Assembly: GCA_032871835.1 (NCBI GenBank)
Contig: CM065303.1
Location: 60,674,597 to 60,738,596, forward strand
Source of the DNA: Dipteronia dyeriana
Taxonomy: Eukaryota > Streptophyta > Magnoliopsida > Sapindales > Sapindaceae
Length of the DNA: 64,000 nt
Direction: 5' to 3'
Shown here: in pieces, positions 26,401-37,945 of the stretch
How positions within the stretch are numbered: position 1 is the stretch's first letter
Layout of the letters: every line of letters starts with the position of its first letter
The notes under the pieces: generated by a model
What the model saw: the letters and a program-made list of their open reading frames with translations, nothing else
Databases searched by the model: none
What the model was told of the DNA's origin: nothing
Program-made: the position numbers and the translations under genes

Positions 26401-29400
26401 ATGATCTCATACTTCAATCAAACCCCCTATTCACTTTCATATTGCAAATTTTGTTTTTTGTTCCTGCATATTTGTGTGATTGGGACATTAGTTTACTTGA
26501 TCTCTTTGAGTAATATTTTTTATATTTACTCATCTAATAATGATCTAGCTTGGTGTGTGAGTGGTATTTATAATTGTAACTATATTTTTTGTACTTGTTT
26601 AGTTTTTGTCTGACTACTGTATTTTCTCTGTCTGCAACATTTAGAAGGAATTGATAGAATATATATTGTTTTAGAAAACTATTCATATATGCTGCCTCAC
26701 TTCTTATTGGATGGCTATGATTGGAGTTTCGCTGTCCCTGGGTGGATCACGGTGGTTGTTTAGGATCTGGTTTTGCCTTGACAAGCATTTGACAATCAGC
26801 TTTTTGCAGTTCCGAGTCATTTTTGAGAAATGTAATTTTTTATGATATTTAAGGTCATGTTTTCTTCAAATGCGGTATGATAAATAATCAATTGATTAAA
26901 TTCTGGTTGGTGTTTAAATTTGAAATTCAATTGTCTATATTATTTGTCGATGGTTAGAAAACATGCATCTAACCTTCGATTTTGTTAGAGCTGGCGTTCT
27001 TTTGTAGTTAAAGCTTAATACATAATTTGGTGATAATTTGAATCAATTTCTAGTTGGTGTTCAATTGTTGGACTAAATAGAGGCAATATTATTTGTCAAG
27101 GGTTAGAAAGCATGCATCTAACCGTCAACTTTTGATAGAGTTGTTATTTTGAAGTCAAAGTTTAATACATAAAATGGAAATACTATGTAGGATGATCATC
27201 TTGTTGAAGTTGTTTGCCTTTTGAAGGGATTTTGGTGGATGGCTTGTCCCCTTTGTACTCTCATTTTCATTGACAAAAGTTTTATTGTATAGTTAAAAAA
27301 AGGATTTCCTTTAGAAAGAATTTTAGAACTTTATGATTGTATGCAGGTTGTGGAACTTCTCATCCGCAAGTTGGAAAGCGAGTCTAGTTGTCATCGTAAA
27401 GTGGACCTATTTTTTCTGGTCGATTCAATCACCCAATGTTCACATAATCAAAAAGGTTCTCTCTCTCTTCCTCTCTGCCTCTCTGCTCCTCAGCCTTTGC
27501 CCCCTAGCCCCCTATTTTTCTGCCAAAATTATTGTTTGGATGTTATGATTAAAGTGCTGTATGTAGCATTTTGTAATTGGATTTGGTATTGACATCAATT
27601 ACTAGTTGGTAATTTTGGCAATTTATGTATGCCATTTATATTTTATAGAGTAATATTCGTTGCTTGTTTGCTTTTTCTTTGGCTTTCTTCTCTCTCTCTC
27701 TCACTCTCTGGTTTAAATGAAGAATATTATGACTATTTATAAATGTCATTTATATATTTTATTGTAATATTCATTGCTTGTTCGCTTTTTCCCCCTTTCT
27801 TCTTTTTCCTTTTAATTTTTTGGTTTAAATGATTGAATATGATTTGTGTAGATATTTAATGTTTATATAGATGCCTTTGTGGTGTAACCTTTGTTCAGGC
27901 GGTGCGGGAAATTCTTATGGTCCTACTGTTCAAGCTGCATTGCCTCGTCTTCTAGGTGCTGCTGCTCCATCTGGAGCAGGGGCTCGTGAAAATCGACGAC
28001 AATGTCTTAAGGTCATTTGAACTCTTCTACTTGTAGGAAGTCCTCAATTTTGAGCACAAGATTAATGGTCTTTTGCCTTTAATAGGTTTTACGCTTGTGG
28101 CTTGAGAGGAAGATTTTTCCCGAATCTCTTTTGAGGCGTTACATGGATGACATTGGAGTTTCAAATGATGATTCATCATGTGGCTTTTCCCTTAGGCGAC
28201 CATCTCGAGCAGAGCGTGCTATAGATGATCCTATCAGAGAAATGGAAGGCATGCTTGTTGATGAGTATGGCAGGTACCACTTATTCTCTTTATTCTTTTA
28301 TTGGATAACTTCGTATGCTGTTGTGTAGCTTAAAGGGATGTTACAACACTTGTTTGATTTTATTTTGTTCTGCGTTGAAGTGGGTCTAACTTCCATGTAT
28401 ATCTGCTCTCATGTGCCTTTTTGTACCAGTAATGCTACATTTCAGCTGCCTGGCTTTTTATCTTCTCATGTATTCGAAGATGAAGAAGAAGAAGAAGATC
28501 TTCCAAGCAGTACTTATAAGGAAGCCAGTGAAGCATCACCAGTTGAGCAAACACGTGCTTCTGGAGGATCAGAAACATGTACAGTTACCCCAGTTGATAG
28601 GCGTCACTGCATCTTAGAGGACGTGGATGGTGAGCTTGAAATGGAAGATGTGTCTGGACACCCAAAGGAAGGAAATGGTTTGCTCGAAATAGATTCGCCA
28701 CAGAATGGGATAGATAGGATATTGGACCCAGCTTCAAATAATTTCAGTGACTTGCCACCTTTACCTGAGGGTTCTCCACCGCTGCCTCCAGATTCTCCTC
28801 CTCCACTTCCTCCTTTGCCTCCATCTCCACCACCCCCACTGCCACCAATGTCCTCTCCTTCACCTCCTCCTCCTCCCCCATCACAGCCACCCCCTCCTCC
28901 TTTAGTTGCTCCTCCACCATCAGCTCCTCAACCACCAGCTGTACAATCGCAACCTTCAATAATGTCTCAACCGTTACTACCACCTCAACCTTTGGTACAG
29001 TCTTCACCACAGTTGGCATTTCAACCACCTGTCCCTCGTGAATATTGTAGTAGCACACCCAATGTAAGACTTGCAGCTGTAACTTTTGTACTTTCTTATG
29101 AACATATAGGTACAATAATCATGATTATTTCTTTTGTTTATAGGGTAATAAAATTGTCCAAATGGCTGGAAGTACTCCGCATGGCGGTCATATTGATACT
29201 GCTGCGAAAAATGAATTGTTTCCACAACAGTCACCTTGCTTCATACCAACAGGAATTTGCAACTCTCGAGAACCTTCTGGATTTAATCCATCAAGGCAGT
29301 TGGAATATGGACATAATGATATGTATTTAAACCCCCAAGCTTCTCAACCGAACCAGCAATTTCAGCAAGGTAACACTCCTTTTGTGCAAAGACCCCTTCA

Positions 29401-29746
29401 TCCTAGCCTGCCACAAACCTCATCAAGTCATTTCTCCTTTACGAAGCCAGCGATACAACAACACCCCCACCATTTCCCACGTCCACATGCTTTACCATCA
29501 CATCCTGATAACCAGATGCGATTCGTCGCTGATGAACAGTGGAGGATGTCTTCAGGTGAATTTAACCCAGACAGTCAGCGTGTATGGATGGGTGGAAGGA
29601 GAACTCCACCTCAGTCAGGTCCTTCATTTATTCAGGAAGGTAAGCAACTGTTATTAATATTATGATCTCAAAATTGAACTTTTGGTTTCTAAACTACACC
29701 AAGTAAATGTAACACTAGTTAAGTAATAAGTACAGGCCACAACCCC

Positions 29747-29781
<35 letters not shown>

Positions 29782-30932
29782 AAAACTATTATATTGCCTC
29801 CTTTGTATCTTGCTCTTTTTTGTTAAACGTAGTTGTTTCTTAAATTAAAAAAGTATGTTGGCCTATTATCATTCATCACTATTGCTGAGCCATATTAAGA
29901 TAACCTATATGATTTATTTGTTAAAATTTATTATAGTTGATAGAAACCGGTGGCTCATTGAGGCCAATTGTCATCTATTCTGTGGTTTTCTACCTTTCTT
30001 GCTCTTCTTCATTAATTTTGACACCTTATATCTGTGGTTGAAAAAATTTAATGATATTGGCTTATCATTTTTGTTTCCACAATGGTATGAGCTTATCATT
30101 ATTCGATCATCAGCTCAACCTTGATTTTTGGTATCTGCTTCTACACCATTTTGATTTGATGTATCTTCAAACCATTGAAATGTTCATACAATAATTAGAG
30201 TATTGGTGTATCTGAAATTTTTGATGCCAAGCTTTCTTTTTAGAAGTTTGGTGGCTGGAAATGATATGAAATCATTTTAGAGACTCAAAAAACTGTTCAC
30301 TGTTGTATCTCAAATTTTAAATTCAAAGATTTTATTTAAATTTGGTGCTGGAATAGATTAGAAAGCATCAAAATGATTTGTGGGTTTGATGGTTCTTCCA
30401 CAAATTTCACAAATTTCACTTGAAAGGATTTTGCTTTGCATGAAGCATGGAGTATAATATTTCAGAGAGTTGAAAAAGTCTTCCGAAACTAGTGTGGAAT
30501 GCTTTCTCTTGTTTTGTTCTTTCCAACTATGGAAGACATTAACTAAAAGCATTTATGGCCTGGAACAATTAATGCATCCAATCGAAAGCATATATAACAT
30601 GAAAGCACATATGAACCCATGAGTGCAGTTGACCTAAACTTTGTTGTGACAGGTTACTTCCGGCCACCTCTTGAAAGACAACCTACAAATAATATGGGTT
30701 TTCAGATGCCTGCCACTAACAATTTACCAGCTGGGCCTCCAATTCCAGGTGATTGTGGCTCGTAAAAGGCAGTCTTCTTGTTGTTAAAGTGATCTCAAGT
30801 AAAACCTGAGCAATTAAGTCCAACTACTATTAAATAATGACTTTATGTTTTATTATTCCAGGTCATGGTGTTTCTCAAATGTTGCCATGTAGACCAGACA
30901 TGTCAGCACTTAATTGCTGGAGACCAGCTTAA
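18008..30932 (+). CDS. HUA2: HUA2/HUA2-like PWWP and CID domain protein
   Basis: Eleven exons: 18008-18118, 19033-19109, 22809-24803, 24895-25414, 27347-27455, 27899-28011, 28086-28273, 28430-29063, 29144-29639, 30653-30748, 30862-30932. They total 4410 nt (about 1469 aa), and every junction has GT/AG and keeps frame. An N-terminal PWWP domain spans roughly residues 18-85 (PAWPA core at 32-36). A long Ser/Lys/Asp-rich region follows, containing the conserved FDDDDDDVEPKTPVHGG (near 515-531). A CTD-interacting (CID/RPR) domain lies near 860-1000, then an acidic patch, a Pro-rich tract (about 1146-1225) and a C-terminus ending WRPA, as in HUA2. Family members are nuclear factors that promote correct pre-mRNA processing and expression of AGAMOUS and FLC-type MADS genes. 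They bind chromatin through PWWP and probably the polymerase II tail through CID. Paralogue assignment (HUA2 versus HULK1) rests on adjacency to CLPP2. Intron 2 (3.7 kb) is loaded with repeats. Confidence 0.92.
19715..19935 (+). mobile_element. tRNA-derived SINE-like insertion in HUA2 intron 2
   Basis: TGGTTGAGGGATTAGG (19746-19761) is a good pol III A box and GGTTTGATTCTT (19789-19800) a good B box, spaced as in plant SINEs. Downstream sequence runs to an A-rich stretch near 19922-19935 (GTGAACAAAAAATA). No target duplication was resolved. Confidence 0.5.
20331..20468. repeat. Short direct repeat plus (TA)n in HUA2 intron 2
   Basis: TCCGTGTATCCATCCATAAT (from 20331) recurs as TCTGTGTATCCATCCATAAT (from 20397), each followed by TGCACAAT. 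The second copy runs into a (TA)n tract at 20430-20468. Confidence 0.85.
21600..21790. repeat. GC-rich island with a 34-37-bp tandem duplication in HUA2 intron 2
   Basis: GGCCGGCTGGTCTTCCTA occurs twice, at 21662 and 21696, each followed by TAGGTCAA(C/T)CA.GGGGGAA. The base composition contrasts sharply with the AT-rich intron, suggesting an inserted foreign segment. No coding sense is seen. Confidence 0.75.
26899..27177. repeat. Tandem duplication (about 130-bp copies) in HUA2 intron 4
   Basis: Copies at 26899-27030 and 27046-27177 share TTGGTGTT, ATATTATTTGTC, GGTTAGAAA.CATGCATCTAACC and TTAATACATAA in the same order. Confidence 0.75.
27617..27842. repeat. Tandem duplication (about 112-bp copies) in HUA2 intron 5
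   Basis: Both copies read through ATTTAT..ATG.CATTTATAT, GTAATATTC.TTGCTTGTT.GCTTTTTC and GGTTTAAATGA..GAATAT, at 27617-27730 and 27731-27842. Confidence 0.7.
29748..29779. repeat. Poly-C tract of 32 bases in HUA2 intron 9
   Basis: An uninterrupted cytosine homopolymer is rare in a plant genome and prone to length error. Confidence 0.95.
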
Positions 30933-31314
30933 GGATGAGAGTGAAGCTCATTAAGTGCTTTAAGTAAGTCCTCATTTCTTTACAGCTTATCTGTTTCTGC
31001 CTAAAATTTTAATCCTAAATTGAAGTAAGATTTATGCATTTTATGCTTCTGGTTTGGAGGAACTAAAATAAAGGCTGTCCCTCTCCCAATTTATTCTTTC
31101 TCCTGATCCATTTCTTGTCTTGGTTTTCAGTGTCGTCGGTTGTGAAACAAATTATGGATTTTCATTATGTTCAAATTCAAAGGAAAGTTCATTGTGTGGG
31201 CAAGTCCAGTTATCACTTGATGGCAGTTTTAGAGTTTTTGGAGACTCTTGGCAGGACTGTGTATATTGTAATTTTTCCTGACAAAAACATATGCTTCCGA
31301 GTGTAGGCCCATGT
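30933..31314 (+). other. HUA2 3' UTR with a probable intron
   Basis: Shortly after the stop codon, TTTAA|GTAAGTCC (donor near 30963-30964) and TTGGTTTTCAG|TGTCGTC (acceptor ending 31130) form a good intron of about 167 bp. HUA2-type genes are known to carry spliced 3' UTRs. This is inferred from splice signals only. Confidence 0.45.
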
Positions 31315-33032
31315 TTCTAACTTGGTTAGTACATCTGTTTCTTTACTTTTGTAATTATATTGAGCATCCTATACAAAGAAATTTATCTCAAGTGGCAGAT
31401 TTATGTTTTGGTAAATTTAGTTACACAGTAATAGCCTTTATTTAATCTCTGTATCCCTTCCTTAGCTTAGATATTGCATTATGTAGATTTTGCACCTTGC
31501 AACAAACCCATGCGCATGCCACTTTCATTCTATTTATACTTCCCTTTGGAATGTTCCTGTACTGATCAATTAATACCTTCATCTTGGATATTATTATTTG
31601 TTTTATATATTCCATTAATTAAGATAGAATGAAGCTATAATTGTTATTTTTTTATGTCAGATAAGGTCAACATCTCATTTACTCTGATATTAAGTGGGGG
31701 AAGTCTCTACATAGATTCCTAATTTGTTCTTGTTATTATTATTATTTTTTATTTTGACCCGCTAAATCTCTTTACTTTGTAAGTGAGTTAGCTATCTTGT
31801 TCCAAGTGTTGTCCTGCTCTTGAACCTCTAGAAGCTATCAAGCAAAGTAAGAGGAACACACTCTTTTTTCTGCCTTTCACAAATGTTTTTGTTTCTGTTG
31901 GTCCTTTTCTAGGCCTTGTATTTTGAGATAGAAGAGATCATAACTTATTAATGGCTCTAATTGCAATGTTTTACTTTCCACCTTCCATTTTAAAGCTCCA
32001 TTTTATTTAACAAAATGTGAAGGAAGAATGTATTGTTGGAGAAATATGATTTTGATTTGTTTGATTGAATATAATCATATAGAAACAGGTGGGCATCGGA
32101 TTCTGAGGTAGTTAAAAAAGTTGAGGTAAAATTCTTGGGTTCCATATGATCAGCTATTCAGCTGCCCTTAAACAAAAAATGCACGATAATTTTCCCAAGA
32201 TGTTTTAGTTAAATTTTGTCAAGATAATGAAGCCTTAACATGGTATATTTTTTACTGTAAATTTTTTCTGTATTCCTGTCAAAACAAACTTCCTCTATAT
32301 GAAGTTGAGCTCCATATTAGTGGCCTCCTAGCTCTGAGAAGTTTAACGGCTAGGTTTAATGCCATGTTGAAGCTTCCTTATTCATGTCTTTTCCTCGTTG
32401 AAAAAATATTCTACCTTCAGACATTTCAACTCTTTGTAGAAGCTATTCTTGCATCACAGAAGTCTATTTTCTCACATGTCTATTTTGCTAACAGTAGTTA
32501 CTCTCTCTTTGATGTTTATAGATACTGCCTCTTTTGAGGTGTATCACATGAGTAATATTGCATATGGGTCATTAAGTACAAAAGGTTTCCATCAAATAAT
32601 AATATATTTTAATTTATTTATTTTATATATTAAGTGCAGATTAGATCTCCACGATAAGTAGATGATTCAACCTAGGATTTGTCTAGCTATCGTATTTCAG
32701 GAAGAAAATTATATGGTCTTCAAGGATCCAGATTAAAAAAGAATAAAAGAAACATTTTGTATTAACAATGATTTAGTAAATAAAATATGTGCAAAATAAG
32801 AAATCTTTTCATACGAGTGTTTAATATTAGAAGAAAAAGAAGTGAAAAGTGTTAGATGATTGCTCAACACAAAAGCTCAAGCTGATCAGGGCTCAAAAAA
32901 AAATGTATATAAGCCTTATTAACGCATTCTCTCACGTGCAAAACCAAAGGACTGCCACTTGGACCTGACCCAAGTTCAAATACTGATAAAAGAGCATAAC
33001 AACCACATAACAAATACAAATTTAATCACATT

Positions 33033-34046
33033 GGGGATTTGAACCTAGGCACCCTTGGCAAATCGACTCTTATACCATGTTAGTTAGATGCTCAATGGGA
33101 AAGTTGAATCTTCAAGGTAAAGTATTTAAGCATTCTAATAAAAAGCTTAAATGATGAGGAAAAATCGAATAGAAGGTGGAATGAGTGTCTATGCAATGTT
33201 TTAGAATTCGAATTGAGGCAGCTCCTTGATTCAGCTGCCTCTCCCTTAATCTTGCTTGGTACTGCCACAATGCCATGAGGCGGGCACCTCAATGTGCTTT
33301 TGGCCTTAGGCAGCTGAGGCGGTGCGAGGCGCCCCATGCTTGTATGCCTTACATGCACAGGCGATCATTTGTGACGTTTTTTGAGGTTGCTGAAGAGTCG
33401 CCGTTAAGATGGACGGTTGTCGGCAGGTCGCCAGTGAGGTCTGATTACGGCCAGTATGCCGCCAGAGCATGGACACTGCTATGGGAAGAAAATAGAATGT
33501 GTTGATTGGTGGCGGTTAGTAAAGATTATGGTTTTTCTTTGTTTGGGGATGAGTGTAGGGTGGCTGGTATAATTTTTTTTTTTTTTTTTTTGGATTGAGT
33601 GTGGAAGATAGGGTGTGTTGCAAAGCACTGAGAGATAAAAAAGAGAAACAGTACATGGGGGATTTGAACCTAGGCACCCTTGGCAAATCGACTCTTATAC
33701 CATGTTAGTTTGATGCTCAATGTGAAAGTTGAAGCTTCTAGGTAACGGTCCAAACAAAAGTATTTAAGCATGCTAATAAAAAGCTTAAATGATGAGGAAA
33801 AATTGAATAGAAGGTAGAAAGAGTGTGTCTATGCAATGTTTTAAAATTCGAATTGAGGCAGCACCTCAATGTGCTTTTGGCCTTAAGGCAGCTGAGGCAG
33901 TGTGAGGCGCTCCACGCTTGTTTGCCTTACATGCACAGGCGACCATTTGTGACGTTTTTTGAGGTTGCTGGAGAGTCGCTGTTAAGATTGGACGTTTGTC
34001 AGCAGGTCGCCGGTGAGTTCTGATTCCAGCCAGTATGAGTCCAGAG
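33033..34046. repeat. Direct duplication with tRNA-like promoter boxes (400-bp-scale copies)
   Basis: Copy 1 (33033-33467) and copy 2 (33657-34046) both begin GGGGATTTGAACCTAGGC and both contain CGACTCTTATACCATG, AAAGCTTAAATGATGAGG, TTCGAATTGAGGCAGC, CTCAATGTGCTTTTGGCC and TGTGACGTTTTTTGAGG. Copy 1 has an insertion of about 60 bases around 33222-33286. On the minus strand the start reads GGTTCAAATCCCC, a pol III B box, and ATGGTATAAGAG, hinting at a SINE or a small non-autonomous retroelement. Two short open frames in it are paralogous junk, not a gene family. Confidence 0.8.
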
Positions 34047-35340
34047 GAACTTTATGAAAGCTAAGCCAAAATGCTGTGACTTGAATTGTGGTTCGAGTGA
34101 GTTATTTCAGCTGCAATATCTGTTCCTGTGAATCTAAATTTAGCATGAGTTCTATGTCAAATTCTTTTGTTGAATATAATTATGGGCAGAGAGCAAAATG
34201 ATACTTAAAATGCACTTGCTTCTACACAGGATGGTGTTTTCTGGTTATAATGAACCACTTGTACCAAGCATTTCACTAACCAAGGGAGGAGAAAAAAAAG
34301 ATGAATTATTTAATATATAAAACCCTTGCACTTACAGTTGCTTGTTCTCTGTTTAGGTAATCAGTTGGAGTTGATTTATCCAGTATCATAATAGTTGTCT
34401 AGACAATTACCGTGAATTAGTATGTTCCCAGAGATAATGGTGTCAGTTTTTGTTTCTCATTATTTTACTTTCACTTTTGATTTGAAGTTAAGTTTCCATG
34501 TTAAATTATTATGAAGATTGACATCCCTTAATTTTTTTTTTTTTTTTTTTAAGTATAGAGAATTACACAGTTTCTTTTATCTGGAAATTATTCCCAACTG
34601 AACATGTTCAGTGATACTTGTGAACTTTCTAGGTATATAACAAAGCCAGCTATTTTTTTATAGGATAATATACTGGTTGAAAAGAAAGTTGTTTTGATAA
34701 GATGACTCAAGGAGCAATTGCAAGTTATATGTCTCCTGCTGTTAGTTTCTGGGATATTTATTAACAGAGAATTAAGAAAATTTTGACCATTGAAGTAATT
34801 TTGTGTGTGTGTGCAGAACCATTCTCCTTTGCTTAACTAAAGATTTATAGCTTTTTTTAGATGATAAGTGTCTAGGTTGCAATAAATTGGTGGTGTTACA
34901 ATTTACATAGGAATGCAGAATTTTGTCCAAATTCTTCTATGTTCTGAGCATAGTAATTATAGAATGAACAGAAGACAAAAGTGTGATTAATTGCTCTAGT
35001 CTTACTTGCAATGTTCCCTCTGCCCAGCAGTTCTCTCTCTTTGTTTAAAATTCAAATGTTCAACTTCGAAGATCCTATCCTATTGTATGTTTTTTTTTTA
35101 ACAAACTAATTTGGACATGAATAAATTGAAGTAGGGGAGGATTTTCATACTTTTCCTCATCAAATTAGTGGTTATTATAGGGCTGATTTATATTAAAGCA
35201 TTGTTGGGATATATATTATGATGGGAAATCAAAATTCTTACTTTGAGATTGATACCATGTTTGATTTATCATTCTCATTTGTTAATCAAGAAATCAGTTA
35301 TAGATCAATAAGGCAAATGAACATGATATTGTTACAGGTT

Positions 35341-35446
35341 TTGGCAAATTTGAAAAGCGGACATGCCTTTTTACATGGCTTGTTAATATATCTTCACATC
35401 GAGGAAAAGTTGCAGATTTCCAGGCAGACTAACTACTACTGCGGTA
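35341..35446 (+). other. Candidate noncoding exon downstream of HUA2
   Basis: A segment bounded by GTTACAG|GTTTTGG at the left and TACTGCG|GTATGTTG at the right has less AT bias than its surroundings. It may be a distal 3' UTR exon of HUA2 or a small unannotated transcript; the short frame through it is not recognisable. Confidence 0.25.
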
Positions 35447-37158
35447 TGTTGAGGTAAATATCTGATGTGGAATCTTGTTCTCTGAGGCAATGACTATAGT
35501 ATTTTCCCTAAAATAGATGAAGTCTTATCTAGAGTATCTGTCTCAATAATTAGAGATAGTTCTGGCTACATCAAATTTGCTTACCAAAAGTGTTTTTGTT
35601 TTGAGAATTAGTTCATCTTTGTGAATAACATTTTTCCCTCCAAATTGTAATGGAGCAACTTTATTCTGTCTGTAAAATCTACTATTCTGTCTTTCCCAAG
35701 TAAATAACTTTTTTTTTTCTTTTCACATTCTTACATATGCTACTGTTTTGTTTGTGTAACAATACTCTTACTAGATTTTTTATGCGTATGAATTGTTGCA
35801 TTGCAAGTTTTCCCCCTTTGTTGAATTTCTAGTTAATTGATTGGCTAGTCATGAATCACTTCTGGTGTCTTAATGTTTTCATCCAGAATCGCATCATCTG
35901 TTTATGTAGTTCCAGAATCACATCTTCTGTATATTTAGTTTCATACCGATTTGAGTTGTTAATGATGAATATTACAAGGTTACTCAATTTCATGATACAA
36001 TTCAATATGATAGTTCAAAGGTAGTGTTTACGAATCAAGAATGGAAATGAAATTTAATTTTGATTTGTGATTAAAGTGTTTATTAAAAATAGTTGGGAAT
36101 CAAGTTACATGGGTCCTACTTATCAATATATCTTGAATTAAGTTTTGGTTGGAAAAGGAACTTAATTCCCCATTCCATTTAAGGAATCAAGTTCCCTTTT
36201 CAACAAAATAGTAATTATATATTATTTAATTTATAATTTTCTATTTAAAATTATATATATAATCTTTTTAAAAAAAATTGAAAAAAGTAATGGTGGTACG
36301 GATCTAAGCTGTCCCATACCAGACTCTATGCCTCGAGTGAGTTTTCAATTTTAACCCATACCTGAGTCCGTTTGGGGTATGGTGATCCATTTCCGATCTA
36401 GTTACTAAACCCGGTTAAAATGATTGACCCGGCTCGACTTGATCCCCGTTTTATGTACTGTAAAATTGGTCAAAACGGATTTGATCCAAGATGATTTGGG
36501 GAGGGTTAGGGATTTTTGCCATCCCTAGTCAAATCCCTAGTCGTGGAGCCTTCTTCATTTTCATATATTATTACTTATAAAAAAAATCATTTGTTTTTAA
36601 TTTGTATGTATTATATTCATCTTATCAGAAGGGGAAAAATATTATATATATTAGCAGAAAAGTTTATGGAAATAACTCGGAAGGACTTGTTTGATACAAG
36701 TTGAAACAATGAACACGTTTTTGATACTCAATGAAATATCGAGTAAAAACCTAATTCTTCTAACCTTTGAACTAACTTGATATTTTATTAAACATTAGCG
36801 GTGATTTTGATATTTTCCATAAGACTAATTAAGTTTTTGGGACATTATAGAGATGATTTTGATATTTAACCTAAGACTAATTAAGTTTTTAAGGTAATTT
36901 TATTGAACCATTCGTTGGTGAATATTATAGATTTTATGTTTGTATTTGATTACATAAATGTAATCTAATGACTGCCGGTTGACAACTTAACTAAATCCTT
37001 ATCATCTTTTATTTGTCTAACGTGAAATATCAAAAACTCAATTATAATTTTATTATTTGTTATGATTGGATTTTCGGAAGATTTGAAGAAAAAACAATTA
37101 GGTTACATAAATGATACTCTTGAATTGTTCAGTATAACACTCCAAATTAGGCGGACAT

Positions 37159-37557
37159 TTATAATAATATACAATTTAATTTTTTCTTATTTGAATTATT
37201 CTGCTGCGCTGGTTGCTGAGGATGATGATCCTGCCTACTAGTGTAGATTGAAACTTGTAAAGTAATACTCAGTCGTCCAGGCGTTGAGGCGAGATCGTTC
37301 ATGTTCATCATGTTGAAAAGATGCAAGCTTTGGCCAAACAAGGTATGAAACTTAGTCATAGAAAGCTATCTTGAATTACCATCCTCCATCTCTGGTTTTC
37401 TCTTGAATTGATACACGATCATTTGAACCCAGTGATGGGAAGACCACACATCATGTTGATTGTCGTAGGGATTGTAAACAAGCACATGCATCAGTCCCAC
37501 AAAGAGGGTACTGACTTCACTCGCCTTCTTCAATAGACCCTTCTTTCTTATTAACAA
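37159..37557 (-). pseudogene. Type I (M-gamma, AGL80-like) MADS-box pseudogene, copy B
   Basis: The minus strand reads RKKGLLKKASEVSTL followed by VYNPYDNQHDVW and VYQFKRKPEMED, matching the second half of the M-gamma MADS domain (RKKGL.KK.SELSTLCG...YSPYDSQPEVWP...QFKRMPEMEQ). Right after this the frame breaks: DSF-like coding continues in another frame and ends at a stop. A downstream piece with NMNDLAS recalls the LNDLAWL region, followed by QDHHPQQPAQQ. The first about 25 residues of the MADS domain are absent. M-gamma MADS genes act in female gametophyte and endosperm. This copy cannot encode a functional protein. Confidence 0.75.
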
Positions 37558-37569
37558 GAATTTGAATTA

Positions 37570-37945
37570 TTATGCTGCGGCGGTTGGTGAATGGTGAGGA
37601 TGATGATCCTGCCACCATAGCCATCCAATAGGCAATAGTCGGTATCATACTGAGATTTATAAATATTCTTCATGTACTGCTTGATCGTCCAGCAAAGATC
37701 GTTCAAGTGCAGTATGCCGAAAGGATGCATGCTCCGGTCTCAGTTATCTCCTTCTCTCTGTTGTTCTTCCTTTGTTTTTTCAATTGGTAATTAGACTTCA
37801 TAATCCTGTCTTAGAAAGCTATCCTGATTCGTTGTCTTCTTGCTTTGTTCCATCTCTGCCATCCTCTTGAATTGAGGCACGATCTTTAGGACATCAGGTT
37901 GATTGTCGTAGGGACTGAAAGCAATCTGACTTCTACAACCCTTTC
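37570..37945 (-). pseudogene. Type I MADS-box pseudogene, copy A (tandem)
   Basis: The minus strand carries SPYDNQPDVL, VPQFKRMAEMEQSKK and NQDSFLRQ in one frame, the end of an M-gamma MADS domain, then a stop, further stops, and a later LNDLCWTIKQYMKNIYK piece matching the C-terminal NDLAWL.DQ...IYK block. It lies immediately 5' (minus sense) of copy B. The two share the GGCAGGATCATCATCCTC segment, so this is an old tandem duplicate. The start of the MADS domain is missing. Confidence 0.7.

Larger units (their letters stand above)
31315..37158. other. Intergenic stretch between HUA2 and the MADS pseudogenes
   Basis: No coding gene is supported. The stretch contains a 400-bp-scale direct duplication (33033-34046), a candidate spliced noncoding exon (35341-35446), a MITE-like patch near 36010-36230 and a single hAT-like terminus (CCATCCCTAG, about 36521-36530) whose partner was not found. 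Confidence 0.55.

Noticed and set aside
28744..29115. Val/Glu-rich minus-strand reading frame of 123 codons
   Set aside because: It is the antisense shadow of the Pro-rich coding tract of HUA2 exon 8.
36290..36535. Complete hAT element
   Set aside because: Only one terminus (CCATCCCTAG) is recognisable; the opposite end and target duplication were not found.
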